Shown one piece after another: positions 57,101-64,000 of a stretch of 64,000 nucleotides of DNA. Under the pieces are notes generated by a model that did not search any database, was not told where the DNA came from, and worked only from the letters and a program-made list of their open reading frames with translations. Source of the DNA: Chionis minor (lineage: Eukaryota; Chordata; Aves; Charadriiformes; Chionididae); contig VZSF01001145.1 in the NCBI GenBank assembly GCA_013398295.1, positions 1,142,146-1,206,145 on the forward strand. Direction: 5' to 3'. Numbering within the stretch: position 1 is the stretch's first letter; the number at the start of each line of letters is the position of its first letter. The translations under genes and the position numbers were made by a program.

Positions 57101-60100
57101 ACCATGTCCATTAGCTATTCGATGCAATTCTCCTTTTATTCCTTTACATTACAGCCATCTCACCTTGCTTTTCCAGATCAGTGAATGAGGTGCTGTGGGT
57201 GCGGGATGGGAAATGATTGGCAGGTGTTTGGGTTGTACATGTCTCAGAGATGAGGTTGATGTATTCCTGTGGCAGTGCTCAGCCCTCTGTCCTGGCAGGT
57301 CCAACAGACCTTAGTCCGTCTGAATCCAATCCAAGCAGTCACAAGAGCTGTTTGTTTCGTTTGCTTTCATTGAGAGCCGTGCTTGCAGGAGCCATGGTTT
57401 AGTTGACAGTGCTCTGTCACCTCTTGCATTTGTTAGCTGGCACATTGAATCATTGCTTTTGTGACTGTAGCTATGTCCAGGATTAGTAGTAGTTGTGCAT
57501 CTCATCTACGTAACATTAGAGCTTATGAGCCCCGGAGAGTTGAGCTCAGTTGACGTTTGGATGAGAGGCCAAGGAAACCTGAGGCTCTCCAGAAAGTCAT
57601 TTAGTGAGTCAGTCAGTGATGCCTGCCCTCCAAGTCAGTCCTAAATCCCTGACCTGGCACGGCTTGGACAGGCTGGAGAAATCACTGTGCTAATGAAGAT
57701 CCTGCTTTTGGGCAGGGTGAAAAAAAGTAGTTCTCACTATGTGTGGAAGACGGCAGTGAATGAATGGCCAGAGATCACCCCAGAGGTCATGGTGTACATA
57801 GACACAGCAGAAAGCAGTTGTATTGTCCCCGTGTTAAAGCAAGGGAAGCTGAGCACCAAGTCTCTAAGGGTTCAAACCTCCAGGGCTCCTATGTAGGTAC
57901 CACATATCTCTCCAGAAACCTTCAGTGCTGCCTGGCCATGCAGCATCCTGACCATGGGCTGCTCTCCTTACAGGGAGAGGAAGCTCCGTCTGGGCCACCT
58001 GGAGACATTTTGGGTTGTGTTAAACACTTTTTAGGCCAGACAGAGAAGGCTTTGTGGATCAGTGATTTCCACAGGCTGACACTTGGGTTTAACCTGCTGC
58101 TCCCCCTGTCCTTGGGGAACCTTAACCATTGCAGAGGGGATAACAGGGCAGACTGTGAACCACTGCAAGCTTTTGGTGTCCTTGGTGTTCTCTACCTCCA
58201 GGACAGATGGTATGAGAGCCTGTCATAAGGTCCAGCCATGGGGCCAAGGAAGAGCTCCACTTTGCAATCCCCATTTGGGGCATCCGGCTCTGAGCTCCTC
58301 TGAGACAGTAGGATTTCGCATGGCTGTCTAGGAAGACCTGGGGAATTTAGGAGCTTTCAGGGTCAGGGAGTGCTTGAGCAATGTTTGTTGAAGATTTAGG
58401 CAATAGATCTCAAATACCTGCGTCTCCTGATTTTTTTACTGCGCCAAGAGTTGAGCCCAGGCCTCTGGAGTCCTGGTAAGGCACATTATCAATAAATCCA
58501 GTCTTCTTTTAAACCTTTTCTGAGCATGGAGGATCCTGCGAGGATTTTGTGAGAGACGTGGTATTTCTTACACCTGCCAGTCAGACTACCTATGAGTAAT
58601 TGCGTCTGCAGTTTCAATACCACATGAACTGTTCCTTCTCCTCCTCAGGAGGTCTCATATAACTTTTTTTTGGTGCATTTCTGTGTTTCCTTAGAAGTGA
58701 GGGCTTTCCAGGGCTGGGGGTAAGTTCCACCAGTTGTGTTTGCTTTGGAAACTCTGGACGTCTTATGCAATAAACATCAAAATGCAAAGCCAACATTTTA
58801 GTATTTTTCTGTTCTTAGAGAGAGAGCTGGGGGAAGACAAGCCTCTGTTAGAGGACTTGGGGTTTGCTGCGCCATATTGCCCTCCAACCTGTCACTCCTC
58901 TTTACAGGGAAACTTCTTTAACTGCCTTTTTGCTTTCTGACTGTCCTTAAAGCACGCAGGCGGCAGGAGGGACCCCCATTCCCTGTGTGAGATATCTCCC
59001 CATGCTTCCTGGAACGATGTAACGGTGCGGGTTTTATCAGCTGTCTAGCTCTCCTTTGCCTTACAAGGAGTGTAATCTCTCTTGCACCTCTCTGTCTCTC
59101 TGACTTGACAACTGACAGAACACAGCCTCGCATTTCTCAACACCTCCCAGCTCTTTCATTTGACTTAATGGAGTTGGCTGCATCCCCCGTCCTGGAGGGG
59201 GGGAGATATGTGCTCCTCCCAACCCCATCCTGGCGGCTTACCTCGCATTGTGTTCCCTCCCATGCACAGCACTGCTCACTGTCATTTTCCAAACCTCATT
59301 TTTGCATGTGGTTTTGTCTGCTGCAGGTCATCCTGCTTTAAATCAATGGCCTTCTGTTTTAAATCAATGGCCCTCTTCATCCCGCAAGAGCCAAGGGGCA
59401 GGGTGGATTGTGTCAGCAGCTCATGCAATAGTGCCAGAGGAATGAAAGTGCATTTTAAGTGTACTGTGATAGATGTAAATATGCATATGTATGTTTATAT
59501 ATATATATATATGTATAGTGGACAGGCAGGACAGTCTTGGGGCTGGGGACTTGGCCTGTGAGTCTGATTCCTGCCTGTGGCACAGCCTCCTCGTATCGTC
59601 ATCAACACATTTTTTATTTCCTTGTGCCTCAGTTTCCCCACTATGGGCTGTGGATGATGACAATGTTCCCTTGGTAATGAAGCCTCTGTGGTCAGTGAGT
59701 TTTTTGCAATGAAAATCTCCCTCTTGGGGAAAGCAGTGTCTGAGTCATGGGAATTTGAATTCTCCTGTTCTGTTGAGCCTGGCTGGAGGCAGAGGTAAAG
59801 TGGCCTGGAGAAGCAGCTGGGGTCACCAAATCAGGCAGTGAAAAGCCTTCTCTAGCAGCAAGAGGGAAGTCCCAAAGTTGTTTTGGCAGGAGATCAAAGT
59901 GTCTCCCCCTCCTTCCCAATGAAGGAACAAGCAGCTGGACGTGTGAAAGGGACGCATGAGGGAGGTTTCCTGTTGGTGTGGGGCCCTGAACACTCTCAGA
60001 GGGAGGATGTTGGGTTAGACTTCTTCATCAGTATCCTCTGAGATATTCTGCCTCCCCCCCAGCCCTTGGTTATAGTTACATACATACAATTGTAGGGTGC

Positions 60101-63100
60101 TTCTTGGAAATCCTGTTTTGAACTCCCCAAAGAAGAACCCTGCTCCTTTTGAAAGATGTTTCTCGGTTATCCCATGACCATCTAACTCACAGTAACCTCT
60201 CAACTAGTTAAACTGCAGTGCCAGGAGCAGGAATAGCTGGTGAGCAGTACTTATTGCTGCCGGCACCAGAGAAAGACACGTCAGGATTTTTGATTTGGAG
60301 GAGAAATCTGCATCGCTAGTGCATCTGCGTGTTTTCCTAAGTCTCAGGCATGCTGGTGGCTGCTGCTCTGTTTTCTGACCCAGTCCTTGTGAGGCCCAGG
60401 AAAGCCTTAGTGCTTGGTGGGGGTTCACTTCAGCCAAACTCAGAGGCTTTGCAGGCAGGTGAAGTTCTCAGACTGGCTCTTTCCCTTCACATTCTTCTTT
60501 GTGCTCAGTGGAGCCACAGACTAGGTATCTGCTTTCTGCTCAGCAAATGGGTGGCTGGTGCTTCAGCATGGGCCGGACAGATAATGAAAACAGGCTGAAA
60601 GTCCTATTAACAGCAGCAGTGCTGAGGAGGAGCAGATGAGCTGCAGACAAGAGGGCTGAGAGCTGGGGAATGCTTTATTGCTGTCCTCCTTTAAACAAAA
60701 TATTTGTCTCTTTGGCATAGCCAAACAGAAAAGCAACGGCACTGGGCAAGCACACAAGCATTATGCTGGGTGGGAGGTTTCTCCATCCTCCCAAAAAGTC
60801 TTGGAGGGTTCATCCTTAGTGGGTGTGGGGAACCCAGGGATGCAAAGCTGGCAGGACCCTCACTGGGCGGAGCTGTCCCTTCACTGAGGTACAAGCCAAC
60901 CAGTCCTTCTGTCCTTCCAGCCTGACGCATGTCATCTGTCACACCTGCTTCAAACGACAAGAGAGGCTCCACCGCTGCGGCCAGTGCAAGTTTGCCTACT
61001 ACTGCGACCGGACCTGCCAGAGAGCGGCTTGGCTGAACCACAAAAATGAGTGCTCTGCCATCAAGAAGCATGGCAAGGCACCCACTGAAAACATCAGGTG
61101 AGAGCTGGTCCCCAGGGGCTGAGCCAGCAGGCTGGTGATGGGGGGAGAGGACAGGGCATCGCTCTGGAGGGTGGTGAGGAAGAGCAGAGTGGCCCAATTT
61201 GGATGAGATGGAGGTGGGAGATGGTTTGGTAAGGCCAGGACTGTCCGTGAGCTCATGGGATGGGGACCTGGAGGAGCATCTGGGGTGCAAGGGGGTTATG
61301 TTCCTGGTTGGTTTTTTTTGATGCTGGGACCCAAAAACTCTACTGCAGCTAAACATGATGAGGCAAACCTGGCCGGGGTGGTTTAGGAGGAGGTGTGGGA
61401 AAGTGAGGAGTAGGTGGAAAATTGGAAGAGGAAACGGGCTCTTCCCAATTTGTCTACAGGATACATTGATTTGGATTCGCACCCTGGCTCCGTTAAAAGA
61501 AAATGAGAGGTATCCCCAAGGAAATGAGAGCCATTGTGGAGGGCTGGGGACCTGGGGGTCTGTAACACTTCTGCAGATAAGAACATAGATGCCAGGGCAA
61601 AACCCTGCGTCTGTCTCCCTTTCCTTCAAAAGCCCATGGATGGTGACCAACCATCAGCTATTCAATTCTGAGCCTCTCTCAGTCTATCTGCACACAGTCT
61701 CCCACCCATGAAATGAATAGCAATGGTCCTTCGGTCCCTCTCCATGGTGGTGGTGCTAACGCCGGGCTCCCTCCTGTCCAGGCTGGCTGCCCGCATCATG
61801 TGGAAGATAGAGAGGGAAGGCAGCGGGCTGGCAGAGGGCTGCCTGGTCTCTATCGATGACCTGCAGAACCACGTGGACAGCTTCGGTGAGGAGGAGAAGA
61901 AGGAGCTCCGTGCTGACGTGGAGAGCTTCCTCGAATTTTGGCCACCCCAGAGCCAGCAGTTTGGCATGCAGTACATCTCCCACATATTCGGAGTGGTATG
62001 TCAGAGGGGTGGGAGAGCAAGTGGGGGCTGCTTTTCATGCCGGCTTCCTGTAGAAAGTCTCCAGCCAGCTGGAGTTGGGGATGCCCAAGTTCATCCCTCT
62101 CTTGCCCTTAAGAGGCCATGGCAGTTGGCATAGCTGAGATCGATATTTGCTGCAGGCGGTTTGAATACTGTTTATTCCCCATCTGCGTCGCTTCTGCACT
62201 GACACTGGGAAACTGAGGCATGGAAAGGGCAAGGTCTGAAACCTTTTATCTGTCTGACCATGCAGGCTAGTGGTTGCTTAACTGTAGGTGCTGCATTGTC
62301 ATCACAAGTCCCTCTGGGCCTCTTTCTGCACCTGGGAAAGCTTAGAAAATCTATTTGAATATATTTTTAGTAAAGGTGCTCAGGATATATTTGAATATAG
62401 CAGATACATTTTAGTATGTACATTAATGTCTATTATATATTGTGTGCATTAGATTTTTACATGTCTATTATAAATATATATTTTATATATGTGTGTAAAA
62501 TAAAAATAGGTAAAATATACAAAATACATTTCCGTATATTTCCAATACAATATCCATTATTAACTTGATAACTACAGATTTTTGTTCTCAGTATAGCAGG
62601 GACGGACATTCCCAGAAGCCAGTTCAGGCTGAGCTGCTCTGTCCCCAGCCCTGGTAGAAGTCAGTGTGTCCCGGGCTGCACTAACCCCTCACCTTGCAAC
62701 ACTGCCAAAGGGGCCGGGGTGAGCTGAGCTGAGACACATGCTCTGCTTGCACCTCTGCTGATGGCTGGTGTGGCGGAGCTTGCTTTGCCAGCCCTAGCAC
62801 GGGGAGGACACACAGCATCCTTTGGTACCCACCCCAAAAAGAAAATCCAGTCCACTGGGCGCAGGGAGACATGTGTACTAGTGACCAGCATAGCTTGCCC
62901 ATGCAGAAGGAAGGGAGTACAGATAAGGTACAGAATCAGTTAAGAAAGGAAATAGAACTATTAACATAGTGGAATAATTAACAGCCAAGTTATTATTTCC
63001 TTTGATATATCCTGTAGCGTTTTCTCTTTGTAAATAATTCCTTTGTTTATGTTTGCAACTAAAAACTATTCAATTCATATGTGATAATAATGTACCATAT

Positions 63101-64000
63101 AGAAAAGTATAATAATTCATTCTTTGTATATATGTCATGCCAGAGTAGTCATCCTGAAAATTGTTTGTGACTCAGACAGTAGTAATTGGGTTTTATAAGC
63201 TCCGTGGGCCACCCAGCAAACGCGATCAGGTTGAATACAGCTCTTAAGGTTGATTTCTAACTGATACCTGTTTTAATAAGCGTGAACTTTGCTTTCTGCT
63301 GATGCTCTGCTTGAATTGCCTCAAATTCATTTTCCTGTGACCTTTCTCTGAATTATTTGCAGGAAGCAAACATAAGGAAACCCATGCATGGTCAAACCAA
63401 ATTTATCTTAGACATCCCAAATGAATATTAACAGCAAATAATTCTCATCTCTGCTCTGGGCTGGACCATCTGCATGAGTCCTGCATTGCTTCTCTTCTGA
63501 TGTGTTATCTCAACTAAAGATGTTTTTTCTATACTACCTCCTGCAGTGATCTCATAGGCACTCCTTTCTCATTAAAGTCTGGAGATGAGATGCTGGAGAT
63601 ATATTTCTTCTAAAGCATCGGCGGGAACTGAGAAATCCTGAATGTAGCTGAGTTCAGTGTTTTCTCTAATGCTTCTTCCTGCCTATGTTTTGGGACTAGA
63701 TCAGCTGCAACGGCTTTACCCTCAGTGACCAAAGAGGACTGCAGGCTGTTGGTGTGGGAATCTTCCCCAACCTCTGCCAGGCCAACCATGACTGCTGGCC
63801 CAACTGTACCGTCATCTTCAACAATGGCAAGTGAGTGGATTTCTTTCCTTGAGTACAGCAGGGATGCATCCTGGTGGGCAGCTCGGCAGACTCTGCTAGC
63901 CCCACAGTGTCAGATCTCTGCCCCAGAAAATCTATTCATTCTTGTTTCCTTCTCTAGCTCAGAAAAAAGGTATCAGGATTTTCTTTCTAAAGGGGAACTG
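50982..64000 (+). CDS. SMYD1: SMYD1, muscle SET and MYND domain protein (partial, exons 1-4)
   Basis: SMYD1 is a striated-muscle SET/MYND protein, reported as a histone methyltransferase and a myosin chaperone partner needed for heart development and myofibril assembly. Visible coding exons are 50982-51118, 60921-61097, 61782-61995 and 63700-63830, with GT/AG borders and consistent phases, giving 219 codons plus two bases. The N-terminal SET part has GKGRG at 16-20. The MYND zinc finger spans 52-90 (C52, C55, C65, C68, C74, C78, H86, C90). Exon 4 gives the SET motif NHDCWPN at 205-211. The start is the first of two Met residues (1 and 6); SMYD1 proteins normally begin this way. The gene runs off the window; the family is about 490 aa, so over half is missing. 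Confidence 0.95.
55450..55532 (+). mobile_element. CR1 3' tail fragment
   Basis: GGGGGATTGGACTAGATGAC, then AAAGGTCCCTTGCAACCC and repeated ATTCTATG octamers: the plus-oriented CR1 3' end. Confidence 0.88.
57815..57900 (+). mobile_element. MIR-like SINE relic
   Basis: The stretch TATTGTCCCCGTGTTAAAGC followed by AGGGAAGCTGAGCACCAAGT resembles the MIR 3' region in the plus orientation. Diverged and short. Confidence 0.4.
59495..59512 (+). repeat. TA microsatellite
   Basis: (TA)n run of about nine units. Confidence 0.75.
59560..59680 (-). mobile_element. MIR-like SINE relic
   Basis: TGCCTCAGTTTCCCCACTAT followed by GGATGATGACAATGTTCCC is the complement of the well-known MIR text with GGGGAAACTGAGGCA. 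Confidence 0.5.
60921..61097 (+). CDS. SMYD1: SMYD1 exon 2, MYND zinc finger
   Basis: Acceptor TCTGTCCTTCCAG, donor ATCAG/GTGAGA, 177 nt. It contains the complete MYND finger with all eight ligands. MYND fingers bind proline-rich partner peptides. Confidence 0.96.
61098..61781 (+). other. SMYD1 intron 2
   Basis: 684 bases. No exon or repeat is recognised. Confidence 0.6.
61782..61995 (+). CDS. SMYD1: SMYD1 exon 3
   Basis: Acceptor CTCCTGTCCAG, donor GGAGTG/GTATGT, 214 nt ending in phase 0. It encodes the helical insert between the two SET parts (LAARIMW ... QYISHIFGV). Confidence 0.95.
61996..63699 (+). other. SMYD1 intron 3
   Basis: 1.7 kb. A short MIR-like text (GGGAAACTGAGGCATGGAAA) lies near 62207-62245 and AT-rich, TATA-repetitive sequence at about 62350-62560. 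No further exon was seen. Confidence 0.55.
62207..62245 (+). mobile_element. MIR-like fragment
   Basis: GGGAAACTGAGGCATGGAAA is the most conserved part of MIR SINEs. Only about 40 bases are recognisable. Confidence 0.4.
63700..63830 (+). CDS. SMYD1: SMYD1 exon 4, SET core motif
   Basis: Acceptor GGGACTAG, donor GGCAA/GTGAGT, 131 nt. It encodes ISCNGFTL and [15 protein letters not shown], the SET-domain NH(S/D)CxPN block that binds the methyl donor. The last two bases start a codon completed beyond the window. Confidence 0.95.
63831..64000 (+). other. Start of SMYD1 intron 4
   Basis: 170 bases with no recognisable exon before the window ends. Confidence 0.6.

Larger units (their letters stand above)
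51119..60920 (+). other. SMYD1 intron 1, 9.8 kb
   Basis: Mostly unique sequence. It includes a CR1 tail near 55450-55532, MIR-like relics near 57815-57900 and 59560-59680, and a TA repeat at 59495-59512. A 211-codon frame on the minus strand (53972-53337) lacks any recognised domain. Confidence 0.6.

Overview
This is nuclear DNA from a vertebrate, almost certainly a bird. Several CR1 LINE fragments are present, with the usual avian CR1 3' ends built from ATTCTATG-type octamers. Single-exon retroviral ORFs sit beside spliced vertebrate genes, and the two host genes are recognisable as SMYD1 and a ZMAT1/KRCC1-family zinc-finger gene. I cannot name the species. No bacterial features, CRISPR arrays, tRNAs or rRNAs were seen.

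Layout. (1) 1-2440: no supported gene. (2) 2445-11998: one endogenous retrovirus on the plus strand, with two strongly diverged LTRs around full-length gag (565 aa), pol (about 1,220 codons, in frame with gag after a single UAG) and env (874 aa) reading frames. The LTRs look old, yet none of the three frames has a frameshift or premature stop. Catalytic acidic residues of RT, RNase H and integrase are replaced, while the protease DTG, the integrase zinc ligands and the D-x35-E spacing remain. This combination looks like a long-domesticated locus and is the most interesting thing in the window; the chicken ovex1 element is the closest published description I can recall. (3) 12000-26580: intergenic, with two larger CR1 fragments carrying reverse-transcriptase remnants, an unrelated solo LTR (about 23745-24479) and a diverged solo LTR of the provirus family (about 24665-25075).

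(4) 26584-47326, minus strand: a complete seven-exon gene whose splice phases all agree, giving a 542-aa protein with four identically spaced U1/matrin-type C2H2 fingers and a lysine-rich C-terminal region. Architecture says ZMAT1; position beside SMYD1 and the last exon say KRCC1. Its first exon lies in a CpG-rich promoter followed upstream by a short-unit minisatellite.

(5) 50982 to the window end, plus strand: the first four coding exons of SMYD1, a muscle SET/MYND protein, head-to-head with the zinc-finger gene and about 3.7 kb away. The rest of SMYD1 lies beyond the window. Introns hold a CR1 tail, MIR-like relics and microsatellites.

The host genes form a divergent pair that, as far as I recall, is conserved in mammals (KRCC1-SMYD1). 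The provirus stands apart, downstream of the zinc-finger gene's 3' end, and appears to use its own LTRs as promoter and polyadenylation site.
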